DNA of 23,024 nucleotides, from assembly GCA_963659365.1 (NCBI GenBank), contig CAVKTI010000041.1, positions 1 to 23,024 on the forward strand. The letters run 5' to 3'. Position numbers and translations under genes: made by a program. The notes under the pieces were generated by a model. It saw only the letters and a list, made by a program, of their open reading frames with translations, had not been told where the DNA came from and did not search any database. Shown here in pieces: positions 1 through 6,603 of the stretch. Positions within the stretch are counted from its first letter, which is position 1, and each line of letters begins with the position of its first letter. This stretch comes from W0P28-013 sp963659365. GTDB lineage: Bacteria; Bacteroidota; Bacteroidia; Bacteroidales; Paludibacteraceae.

Positions 1-31
1 TGCCTACTCGTTCTCTCTCTACTAAAAAAAC

Positions 32-92
32 TATCCTGCAATTTGACCTATTGAGAGGTGTCGTGTAAAATTTATCCTGCAATTTGACCTAT
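32..92. repeat. Pair of 20-bp direct repeats, possible end of an insertion element
   Basis: The 20-mer TATCCTGCAATTTGACCTAT occurs identically at 32-51 and 73-92, a 41-bp period. Several directly repeated blocks of about 20 bp at an end are typical of IS21-family elements, so this may be the right end of an element lying mostly left of the window. That assignment is inference; no transposase is visible. The second copy contains the stop codon of the PIN-domain fragment that follows on the minus strand. Confidence 0.5.
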
Positions 93-298
93 ACGCCGAA
101 AATATCGTTGGCACTTCTTATCTTTTTGTGCGAGAGTTTGCCTATTTGGTATAGATGTATCATCTCTTGTACGCAAACAGAACTTGTATATAGGCGCGTG
201 TCGTAGTCTTCGATGATAAGCATAATATCTCGATGCAAATACTCTTTGTCGGTAAAAAAGAATATCAAAATATCTTCACCAAAATGAAAAGTACATTT
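89..298 (-). pseudogene. Remnant of a PIN-domain (VapC-like) toxin gene
   Basis: The minus strand is open from 298 to a TAG at 91-89, about 69 codons, with no plausible start: an in-frame TAG lies just upstream at 301-299. Reading from 280 the product has ILIFFFTDKEYLHRDIMLII, then EDYDTRLYTSSVCVQEMIHL and YQIGKLSHKKIRSANDIFGV. This matches the middle of small Bacteroidetes PIN-domain proteins (IIEDY..., YTSSV..VQE.IHL...GK). The glutamate of VQEMIHL fits the second acidic residue of the PIN metal site. The N-terminal strand with the first conserved Asp and the C-terminal acidic residues are missing. Both ends run into 19-20-bp direct repeats, so the gene appears to have been cut by mobile elements on both sides. 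No antitoxin is visible. I recognised the family by eye, without a search. Confidence 0.55.
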
Positions 299-320
299 CT
301 ACAAAATGAAAAGTACATTT
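280..320. repeat. Pair of 19-bp direct repeats flanking the PIN remnant
   Basis: CAAAATGAAAAGTACATTT occurs identically at 280-298 and 302-320, a 22-bp period. It abuts the truncated 5' side of the PIN-domain remnant. As with the repeats at 32-92, closely spaced direct repeats suggest transposase-binding sites at the end of an IS21-like element, of which no coding part remains to the right. This is inference. Confidence 0.45.
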
Positions 321-360
321 TTGGAGATGGAGAGGGAGATGGGTGTGTATGCGCGGGGTG

Positions 361-397
361 TAAAAAAAGTAGGCGGCGTGAGAACGGCCGCCTACTT
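361..397 (-). terminator. Strong intrinsic terminator on the minus strand, without an upstream gene
   Basis: AAGTAGGCGGC (367-377) pairs perfectly with GCCGCCTACTT (387-397) around a 9-nt loop. The A run at 362-368 gives a U tract on the minus-strand RNA. No minus-strand gene lies between here and parC, so it is an orphan, perhaps left from a deleted gene or mobile element. The plus-strand 3' side has no T run. Confidence 0.65.
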
Positions 398-506
398 GGT
401 TGATGTGGAGTGAGGGGGAAGCGTGGGTTTTGGTGTGGGTTTGTGCGGTTTTGGGGCGGTGGGGCGTGCTTTTTGTGAGTTATTTGGTGTTTTTTGAACG
501 CAGGTG

Positions 507-537
507 TTTGGAGGCTGGCAACAAAGCACTACCTTTG
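507..537 (+). promoter_or_regulatory. Bacteroidetes-type promoter of the short transcription unit at 541
   Basis: TTTG at 507-510, a 19-nt spacer and TACCTTTG at 530-537 match the TTTG-N19-21-TAnnTTTG promoter. The start site would fall near 541-545, where a long stem begins. Confidence 0.6.
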
Positions 538-540
538 CAC

Positions 541-621
541 CGAGTCAGTTCTACTCGCATAAGCCGAACAGTAGTAGTATTATTGGTAGGTGAGAGGTTT
601 AGATACTGGCTCGTTTTTTTT
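541..621 (+). ncRNA. Putative short structured RNA or decayed attenuator leader
   Basis: A promoter lies directly upstream. CGAGTCAGT (541-549) pairs with ACTGGCTCG (605-613) with one G-U pair. The stem continues through 550-553 with 600-603, leaving one bulged base at 604, and is followed by eight T (614-621). This makes a self-contained transcription unit of about 80 nt with an intrinsic terminator. Inside it, 571-588 reads gta gta gta tta ttg gta (Val-Val-Val-Leu-Leu-Val). Such a run would suit a branched-chain amino-acid leader peptide, but no ATG, GTG or TTG lies in frame after the predicted start site. The only near-start is ATA at 559-561, as if an ATG had mutated. No ilv or leu genes follow; parC does. 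It is therefore either a small RNA or a relic of an attenuator. I do not recognise a named RNA family. Confidence 0.45.
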
Positions 622-631
622 ATGGTTTCAC

Positions 632-714
632 GACCCCTCTAATCCCCCAAGGGGGAAGTTTGCTGCGCTACCGCGCAGCAATTTCAAATTACAGATTTCA
701 AATTTCAAATTGTC
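632..714 (+). repeat. Dispersed repeat, copy A (inverted relative to 16213-16290)
   Basis: The unit contains CCCCTCTAATCCCCCAAGGG, then a GCTGCGC/GCGCAGC hairpin (662-678), then a TTTCAAATT array. Its reverse complement is found almost unchanged at 16213-16290. It contains two strong palindromes and has no coding potential. Confidence 0.8.
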
Positions 715-753
715 GGTATTTTGAAATGCCGCCAATTATTATTCATTATTCTC

Positions 754-820
754 GGACGCACGCGGTGCGTCCCTACTTTCCACTTTATACACTTTTCACT
801 TTATACACTTTCACACTCAT
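754..820 (+). repeat. Composite intergenic repeat, copy 1 (palindrome plus CTTT-array)
   Basis: A GGACGCA/TGCGTCC hairpin (754-772) is followed by CTAC and an array of degenerate CACTTTATACACTTTTCAC-like units. The same order recurs at 12333-12427 (minus), 16384-16500 and, without the palindrome, 18678-18812. It points toward parC. Confidence 0.75.
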
Positions 821-821
821 T

Positions 822-890
822 TTGTCTATGCTCTATCTTCTATGTTCTTAAAATCTCGTCTTGCTACTTGCTTCTTGCTACTTGCTACTA
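822..890 (+). repeat. TCTATG / TTGCTACTTG composite repeat, copy 1
   Basis: Degenerate TCTATGCTCTA units lead into TTAAAATCT and then a TTGCTACTTGCTTCTTGC array. Near-identical composites in the same orientation lie at 21164-21231 and 22653-22713. Confidence 0.8.
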
Positions 891-912
891 ACAAAAACTG
901 TTGAAAACTTTT

Positions 913-944
913 TTTGGCGGATTGGGCGATTTTTTGTATTTTTG
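913..944 (+). promoter_or_regulatory. Promoter of parC
   Basis: TTTG at 913-916, a 20-nt spacer and TATTTTTG at 937-944 match the Bacteroidetes consensus. It lies 29 nt before the ATG. Confidence 0.75.
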
Positions 945-973
945 CGTGTTTAATGCGCTAATAGTACACTAAA

Positions 974-3829
974 ATGGCCGAAGATACCGACAACATTCAA
1001 GAACCAGAAGCAGCCGACCTGCCTACCGCACAGCCCGACGACGACAACGCACCACAGCGACACTCCGACTACAAACGCCCCGACTTGCAAGACGAGGAGG
1101 CCAAACGACACCTGTCGGGCATGTATCAGATGTGGTTTCTCGACTACGCCTCGTATGTGAACCTCGACCGTGCCATTCCGCACATCAACGACGGCTTGAA
1201 GCCTGTGCAACGCCGCGTGCTACACGCTATGCGCCGCGCCGACGACGGTCGCTACAACAAGGTGGCCGCCATTGTGGGCGACACCATGCACTACCACCCA
1301 CACGGCGATGCCTCTATCTACACGGCGCTGGTCAATCTCGGTCAGAAAAATTTGCTTATTGACTGTCAAGGCAACTGGGGCAACATTTTCACGGGCGACG
1401 AGGCGGCGGCTCCTCGTTACATCGAGGCGCGCCTGTCGAAATTTGCGCTCGAAACGGTGTTCAATCCCAAGACAACGCCGTGGAAACCGTCGTACGATGG
1501 GCGCAACCAAGAGCCGATTTTCTTGCCTGTGAAATTTCCGCTGCTGCTGGCGCAAGGCTGCGAAGGCATCGGGTTGGGCTTGAACTCGAAAATTATGCCG
1601 CACAACTTCAACGAGTTGCTCGATGCATCGATAGCCATTTTGCGCAACGAACCGTTCCAACTATTGCCCGATTTCCCCACTGGCGGACTCATCGACGCAA
1701 GCCGCTACAACGATGGCGAACGCGGCGGCGTGGTGAAAATCCGCTCGCACATCGAAAAGTTGGACAACCGCACGCTCGTCATTCGCGACATTCCCTACGG
1801 CATGACCACTGGCACGCTCATCGAGACTATCATTGCTGCCAACGACAAGGGCAAAATCAATATAAAAAAGGTGGAGGACAACACCGCCGCCAATGTCGAA
1901 ATTTTGGTGCATCTCGAAGCCAAAACCTCATCGGACAAGACCATCGACGCGCTCTACGCCTTTACCAAATGCGAGGTGAGTTACTCGCCAAACTGCTGCG
2001 TGGTGGACGACAACAAACCTTGTTTCATCACCGTGAGCGAGGTGCTGCGGCGCAATACGGCACAGACCGTCAAACTGCTCACGCAAGAGTTGAACATCGA
2101 GATGGGCGAACTGGAAGACCGTTGGCACTGGACTTCGCTCGAAAAACTATTCTTCGAAAAGCGCATCTACAAAGTTTTGGAACACGATTTCAAAACTTGG
2201 GACGATCAAGTAACGCAGATCGAGCGCGAGTTCGACCCTTACCGCAAACTTTTCCGCCGCGAGATTGTGCGCGACGATGTGCTGAAACTCTGCGACAAAC
2301 CTGTGCGCAAAATTTCGAAATTCGACATCAAAAAAGCCGAAGACGAGATTGCCGACATCGAAGCGCAGATGAAGCGTGTGCAGTACAATCTCGACCACAT
2401 CATCGACTACACCATCGATTGGTTCAAACATCTGAAAGAGAAGTACGGACAGAAATTTCCGCGCCTCACCGAAGTGCGTAACTTCGAGACTATTCAGGCC
2501 GCCAAAGTGGTGGAAGCCAACCAAAAACTCTATGTCAATCGCAGCGAAGGTTTTATTGGCACAGGGCTGAAAAAGGACGAAAATGTGGAGTTTGTGAGCA
2601 ACTGTTCCGACATCGACGACATCATCGTCTTTTTCAAAGATGGCAAATACAAAGTGGTGCGCGTGGCCGACAAACTCTATGTGGGCAAAGGCATTATTCA
2701 TGTGGCTGTGTTTGTCAAAAACGACCGCCGTACCATCTACAACGCCATCTATCGCGATGGGCGCGCGGGCTACTACTACATCAAGCGTTTTGCGGTGAAT
2801 GGCGTTACGCGCGACAAAGAGTACGACCTGACGCAAGGCACCGACGGCTCGAAAGTGGTCTATTTCTCGGCCAATCCGAATGGCGAAGCCGAAACGGTGA
2901 AAGTAACGCTGCGCCCGACTTCGCACCGCATGAAAAACCTCGTTTTCGAGAAAGATTTTTCGGAAATCGCCATCAAAGGTCGCCAATCGATGGGCAACAT
3001 ACTCACCAAATTCGATGTGCACAAAATTCTGCTCAAACAGAAGGGCGGCTCCACGCTTGGCGGCACTCCTATCTGGTTCGATGCCGATGTGCTGCGGCTC
3101 AATATCGACAAAAGAGGCCAATTTATCGGCGAATTTTTCAATGGCGACCAGATTTTGGTCATCACCAAAAACGGCGAATACTACACCACCAATTTCGACC
3201 TCAACAACCACTACGACGACGATGTGCAGCGCATCGAAAAGTTCGATGGCAACAAGGTGTGGTCGGCTGCGCTCTACGATGCCGAGCAGGGATTTGCCTA
3301 CATCAAACGCTTCCTATTCGAGCCGCAGAAAAACCGCACATCGTTCATCGGCGAGAGCAAATTCTCGCATCTTTTCGCACTCTCCGACCAAGTCTATCCG
3401 CGTTTCAAAGTTACGCTTGGCGGCGGCGACTCGTTCCGCGACCCATTTGAGGTCGATGTCGAGAGTTTCATCGCTGTGAAAGGCTACAAAGCCAAAGGCA
3501 AGCGCATTACCACTTGGAGTGTGGAGGCGGTGGAGGAGTTGGAGCCGCTGCGTTTCCCCGAACCGCCAGAAAATGCCGATGAAAACGCCGAAATTGCGAC
3601 TTTGGACGAAAATTCCGCAGACGAAACACCAGCCGTTTTGGACAACGAAGGCAGTGCTGCATCGCAAGACGAAATGCCCGAAATTGTTACCATCGACACT
3701 ACAAAAAATGGCGATGAAACCACTGAAAATATCGAAATAGTTACGGTAGATACAACCAAACAAACCGACAACGCCGCCTCCGACGACGATGTGATTGACG
3801 AAATCACGGGGCAAATGCGGCTGTTTTGA
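974..3829 (+). CDS. parC: DNA topoisomerase IV subunit A (GyrA/ParC family)
   Basis: This is the breakage-reunion subunit of a type IIA topoisomerase, which with ParE unlinks replicated chromosomes. The 951-aa product has the winged-helix region with QRR (79-81) and HPHGD (108-112). The catalytic tyrosine is Y149 in AAAPRYIEARLS. The tower and coiled-coil gate follow, then a C-terminal domain with degenerate repeats. It matches Bacteroidetes ParC better than GyrA (GNWGNIFTGDEAAAPRYIEA, FNPKTTPWK). Positions equivalent to the E. coli ParC quinolone residues S80 and E84 are A113 and T117. From memory, Ala at the first is usual in Bacteroidetes ParC. The last 90 or so residues are a very acidic tail with a near-duplication (EIVTIDTTK / EIVTVDTTK). 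The first 40 residues are also polar and acidic. No parE is visible. The gene has its own promoter and is followed after 24 nt by the DUF2147 gene. Confidence 0.95.
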   Translation: MAEDTDNIQEPEAADLPTAQPDDDNAPQRHSDYKRPDLQDEEAKRHLSGMYQMWFLDYASYVNLDRAIPHINDGLKPVQRRVLHAMRRADDGRYNKVAAIVGDTMHYHPHGDASIYTALVNLGQKNLLIDCQGNWGNIFTGDEAAAPRYIEARLSKFALETVFNPKTTPWKPSYDGRNQEPIFLPVKFPLLLAQGCEGIGLGLNSKIMPHNFNELLDASIAILRNEPFQLLPDFPTGGLIDASRYNDGERGGVVKIRSHIEKLDNRTLVIRDIPYGMTTGTLIETIIAANDKGKINIKKVEDNTAANVEILVHLEAKTSSDKTIDALYAFTKCEVSYSPNCCVVDDNKPCFITVSEVLRRNTAQTVKLLTQELNIEMGELEDRWHWTSLEKLFFEKRIYKVLEHDFKTWDDQVTQIEREFDPYRKLFRREIVRDDVLKLCDKPVRKISKFDIKKAEDEIADIEAQMKRVQYNLDHIIDYTIDWFKHLKEKYGQKFPRLTEVRNFETIQAAKVVEANQKLYVNRSEGFIGTGLKKDENVEFVSNCSDIDDIIVFFKDGKYKVVRVADKLYVGKGIIHVAVFVKNDRRTIYNAIYRDGRAGYYYIKRFAVNGVTRDKEYDLTQGTDGSKVVYFSANPNGEAETVKVTLRPTSHRMKNLVFEKDFSEIAIKGRQSMGNILTKFDVHKILLKQKGGSTLGGTPIWFDADVLRLNIDKRGQFIGEFFNGDQILVITKNGEYYTTNFDLNNHYDDDVQRIEKFDGNKVWSAALYDAEQGFAYIKRFLFEPQKNRTSFIGESKFSHLFALSDQVYPRFKVTLGGGDSFRDPFEVDVESFIAVKGYKAKGKRITTWSVEAVEELEPLRFPEPPENADENAEIATLDENSADETPAVLDNEGSAASQDEMPEIVTIDTTKNGDETTENIEIVTVDTTKQTDNAASDDDVIDEITGQMRLF

Positions 3830-3853
3830 CCGTAGAAATAAACCGTTGTGGAA

Positions 3854-4312
3854 ATGAAGCGTAAAATAGTTTTGGTGGCGGCGTTGCTCAACGCATCGTT
3901 GCTGCTGGCCGAATCAGAGGCCGACAAAATTTGCGGTCTTTACTATGTGGTCGATAAGTTTACATCGGGCGAACAGTGCAAAATTCGCATCTATCGCACC
4001 GAGCAGAACACCTACGAGGCGCAGGTTGTTTGGATGAACCAGCCGTACAACGCCGATGGTACGCTTCGGCTCGATGTGAACAATCCCGATCCAGCACTGC
4101 GCAGCACGCCCTGCAATCGCGTGGTGATGATGCGCAACCTTACCTACAACGCCGCCGAAAAAGAGTGGCAAAACGGCGAGGTCTATAATCCGCAAAATGG
4201 TCGATTTTATCGCTCATATATGAGTTTCGAAAGCGATAAAAAATTGCGTGTTCGTGGCTATTGGGGCATCTCGCTTTTTGGTTTGACCATGTATTGGGAT
4301 AAAATAGAGTAG
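3854..4312 (+). CDS. Secreted DUF2147 domain protein
   Basis: The 152-aa product starts with a Sec signal peptide (MKRKIVLVAALLNASLLLAE), so it is periplasmic or exported. The mature part has the DUF2147 pattern: glycine-led first strand (ICGLYYV), KIRIYRTEQNTYEAQVVW, then DVNNPDPALRSTP, GEVYNPQNGRFYRSYM, and the ending LRVRGYWGISLFGLTMYW. The family is a small lipocalin-like beta-barrel of unknown function, common in Bacteroidetes and Proteobacteria. ATG at 3854 is preferred because it gives a standard signal peptide; a GTG two codons earlier (3848) is possible. It lies 24 nt after parC and is separated from the next gene by one base, so the three are probably co-transcribed. Confidence 0.85.
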   Translation: MKRKIVLVAALLNASLLLAESEADKICGLYYVVDKFTSGEQCKIRIYRTEQNTYEAQVVWMNQPYNADGTLRLDVNNPDPALRSTPCNRVVMMRNLTYNAAEKEWQNGEVYNPQNGRFYRSYMSFESDKKLRVRGYWGISLFGLTMYWDKIE

Positions 4313-4313
4313 A

Positions 4314-5633
4314 GTGCTTCCTGCGGATTTCATAAATCTTGTTGCGCCGATTTTTGCCGATGAAATGGGCGATTTCGAGGCGGCACTCGCACAAAATCCG
4401 TCGGTGAGCGTGCGGGTGAACGATAAGATTGACCTTCCACAATTTTCTGATTTAGAGCAAGTTGCGTGGTGCTCCGATGGATTTTATCTGCCCGAGCGAC
4501 CAAATTTCACGCGTGATCCACTTTTTCACGCTGGGGCTTACTATGTGCAGGAGGCCGCGTCGATGTTTTTGCAGCAGGCGTTGGCAAATTTTGTCGATAA
4601 AAAGGCAAAAATGCTCGATATGTGCGCTGCGCCAGGCGGTAAATCGACGCTCATTGCGCACTATTTGGACGGCGGCGTGCTGGTTGCCAACGAGTTTGTG
4701 CGTCAGCGAGCGCATATTTTGTCGGAAAATGTGCAGAAGTGGGGCAGTGCCAGTGCGATTGTAACCAACAATGCACCGAGCGATTTTTCCGATTTCATCG
4801 GCGTTTTCGATGCAATTTTGGTCGATGCACCCTGTTCTGGCGAGGGCATGTTTCGTAAAGATGCGAACGCTATCGCCGAGTGGTCGCTGCAAAATGTGCG
4901 CAACTGTGTGGTGCGCCAGCGCGAAATTCTGGAGGCCGCGTGGCGTTGCCTAAAAACCGACGGCGTGCTGATTTACAGCACTTGCACCTACAATCGGCTC
5001 GAAAACGAGGAGAATGTGCAGTGGCTTTGTCGGCAGTTTGGTGCCGAAATTCTGCGGATTCCGACGGAAGCGGCGTGGCAAATTACCGAAACGACCGAAG
5101 GCTACCACTTTTTCCCGCACCGCACGCGCGGCGAAGGGCTGTTTATGGCCGTTTTGCGCAAAACAACGAACGAAAATGGTGCAAAAATCCGCAACAAAAA
5201 CAGAGCGAAACCGCTGGCACAATCTGCCTTTGCCGATTACCTAAAAAATGCCGATGAATACGCACTTTTTGCGTTCCAAAATTGCCATTTTTCCTTTCCG
5301 CAACAGCACGCCGATTTGTTGCAACTCTGTCTTGAACGGCTGAATGTGTTGCATTTTGGCGTGCCACTGGCCGAGCCGAAGGGCAAAGATTTGATTCCGC
5401 AGGCAGGTTTGGCGTTGAGCAAGGCGTTCAACGAGGCGGCTTTTGTGGCTGTTGATGTCGATTTAGAAACAGCGTTGCGTTTTTTGCGCTGCGAAGCCAT
5501 CGCTCTGCCCAACGCCCCCAAAGGATTTTTGGTGTTGAAATACCAAAATTTGCCGATTGGTTGGGTAAAAAACATCGGCAACCGCTGCAACAATCTCTAT
5601 CCGCAGCAGTGGCGGATACGCATGGCGTTGTAG
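4314..5633 (+). CDS. RNA cytosine-C5 methyltransferase, RsmF/NOL1-NOP2-Sun family
   Basis: The 439-aa product is an AdoMet-dependent m5C methyltransferase, probably acting on 16S rRNA. The methyl-donor loop is DMCAAPGGKST (102-112). The motif IV cysteine is C174 in VDAPCSGEGMF and the motif VI nucleophile is C224 in YSTCTYN, the two-cysteine arrangement of this family. After about residue 320 a C-terminal domain with HFGVPLAEPKGKDLIPQAGL resembles the RsmF C-terminal RNA-binding region. This suggests RsmF rather than RsmB, but the exact target base cannot be read from sequence. The start is GTG at 4314, one base after the DUF2147 stop; the encoded MLPADF matches the usual N-terminus. It converges with the GH114-like gene, leaving one base between the two stop codons and no terminator. 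Confidence 0.9.
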   Translation: MLPADFINLVAPIFADEMGDFEAALAQNPSVSVRVNDKIDLPQFSDLEQVAWCSDGFYLPERPNFTRDPLFHAGAYYVQEAASMFLQQALANFVDKKAKMLDMCAAPGGKSTLIAHYLDGGVLVANEFVRQRAHILSENVQKWGSASAIVTNNAPSDFSDFIGVFDAILVDAPCSGEGMFRKDANAIAEWSLQNVRNCVVRQREILEAAWRCLKTDGVLIYSTCTYNRLENEENVQWLCRQFGAEILRIPTEAAWQITETTEGYHFFPHRTRGEGLFMAVLRKTTNENGAKIRNKNRAKPLAQSAFADYLKNADEYALFAFQNCHFSFPQQHADLLQLCLERLNVLHFGVPLAEPKGKDLIPQAGLALSKAFNEAAFVAVDVDLETALRFLRCEAIALPNAPKGFLVLKYQNLPIGWVKNIGNRCNNLYPQQWRIRMAL

Positions 5634-5634
5634 G

Positions 5635-6603
5635 CTACTGTATCAAATCTTCGAAATAGTCGAAAGCATCGATAATATCGAGATAAACGCCGTCGAAATT
5701 CGCTTTTTGAATGCGCTCGAGGTAGGAGTAGAGAATGATGTGTTGCCACTCGCCCTCCCAATAACGCACTTTGTAATTGCCCTCCCAATCGGGATTTTCG
5801 GCCTCCAACCACTTTGGGGGATATTTTTTCCAACTGCTTTGCCAATAGTAGCGGTAGTCCTCGGCTTCGCCTATCGACATATAGGCAATCACAAGCCGTT
5901 GCTCGCCATTGGCCTTGCGGCGTAATTGCGCGATTTCATCGGAAGAAAATGGCACTTCGTCGAAAAATAGGTCGCAAATGAGCAGGTCGTAATTGGTGGC
6001 GCACACCGCCTCGATAAAAGTCTGTTTCGTGGCAAATTGCTGAAAATTGATGAGGTAAAGAAAATTTCTTACTTTGCTCAAATGGTCGATTGTATCGGCG
6101 TTTTCGTGGTGTATTGGCGTGGACGGAATCTGATTTAACTGTCGGCTGTTGGCAGCAAACGAAACGAATGCGTGTTGCCCATTTTTGGCGTAAGAATCGG
6201 AAACTTTTGCTGTTGTGGCGCAGTAGTCGGTAACCAAAATACGCTTGCCGTGCGCTTGCGATTGTTCCAAATAGGCGAGCAGATAGTCCGATTCGTCGGT
6301 AGGCGTGGCTTGGTCGTCGTCGTTGTAGCCGTAGAAAAGCGACTCCTGTCCGTGTCCATCGATGGCTGCGAGATAGTCGCGTGCCAGCGTTCCGTCGGCC
6401 TCTTCCGACAGCGACACAAGTTCGATGCCGTTCTGCGGAATAACGATAAAATCGGGATTTTTTTCGCGCGCCGTGCGGCTAATTTCAATCACAAATTGGC
6501 GCATCTCTTTCCGAAAATCGATGCCTTTCAAATCGTTGCGCCGACAAGTGGTGAATGCGCCCAATGTCAGCAATGCAAACAGATATATCGCACTCTTTTT
6601 CAT
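5635..6603 (-). CDS. GH114/TM1410-like putative glycoside hydrolase lipoprotein
   Basis: The 322-aa product begins with a lipoprotein-type signal (MKKSAIYLFALLTLGAFTTC), with candidate lipid-modified C20, so it should be membrane-anchored outside the cytoplasm. The body is a TIM-barrel-type domain of the MJ1477/TM1410 family, grouped with endo-alpha-1,4-polygalactosaminidases (GH114). Diagnostic pieces are FIVIPQNGIEL (52-62), IDGHGQESLFYG (81-92), VIAYMSIGEAEDYRYYW (238-254), NPDWEGNYKVRYW (270-282) and FDGVYLDIIDAFDYF (303-317). Acidic residues in SIGEAED and DGVYLDIID are the likely catalytic candidates. The substrate is unknown, perhaps a galactosamine-containing polymer. The ATG (6603-6601) overlaps the mfd stop (6602-6600) as ATGA, so its translation is coupled to mfd. 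A longer open frame upstream lies inside mfd and is not used. Confidence 0.8.
   Translation of the reverse strand: MKKSAIYLFALLTLGAFTTCRRNDLKGIDFRKEMRQFVIEISRTAREKNPDFIVIPQNGIELVSLSEEADGTLARDYLAAIDGHGQESLFYGYNDDDQATPTDESDYLLAYLEQSQAHGKRILVTDYCATTAKVSDSYAKNGQHAFVSFAANSRQLNQIPSTPIHHENADTIDHLSKVRNFLYLINFQQFATKQTFIEAVCATNYDLLICDLFFDEVPFSSDEIAQLRRKANGEQRLVIAYMSIGEAEDYRYYWQSSWKKYPPKWLEAENPDWEGNYKVRYWEGEWQHIILYSYLERIQKANFDGVYLDIIDAFDYFEDLIQ

Noticed and set aside
400..642. 80-codon plus-strand open frame before parC
   Set aside because: It spans a promoter, the structured 541-613 element and its T run, has no recognisable domain, and its Phe/Val-rich end comes from the T tract and repeat sequence. 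Only the VVVLLV stretch is worth noting, and it is covered under 541-621.
2147..3211. 354-codon minus-strand open frame inside parC
   Set aside because: It is the mirror of the strongly supported parC frame with Phe/Val/Asp-rich antisense composition.
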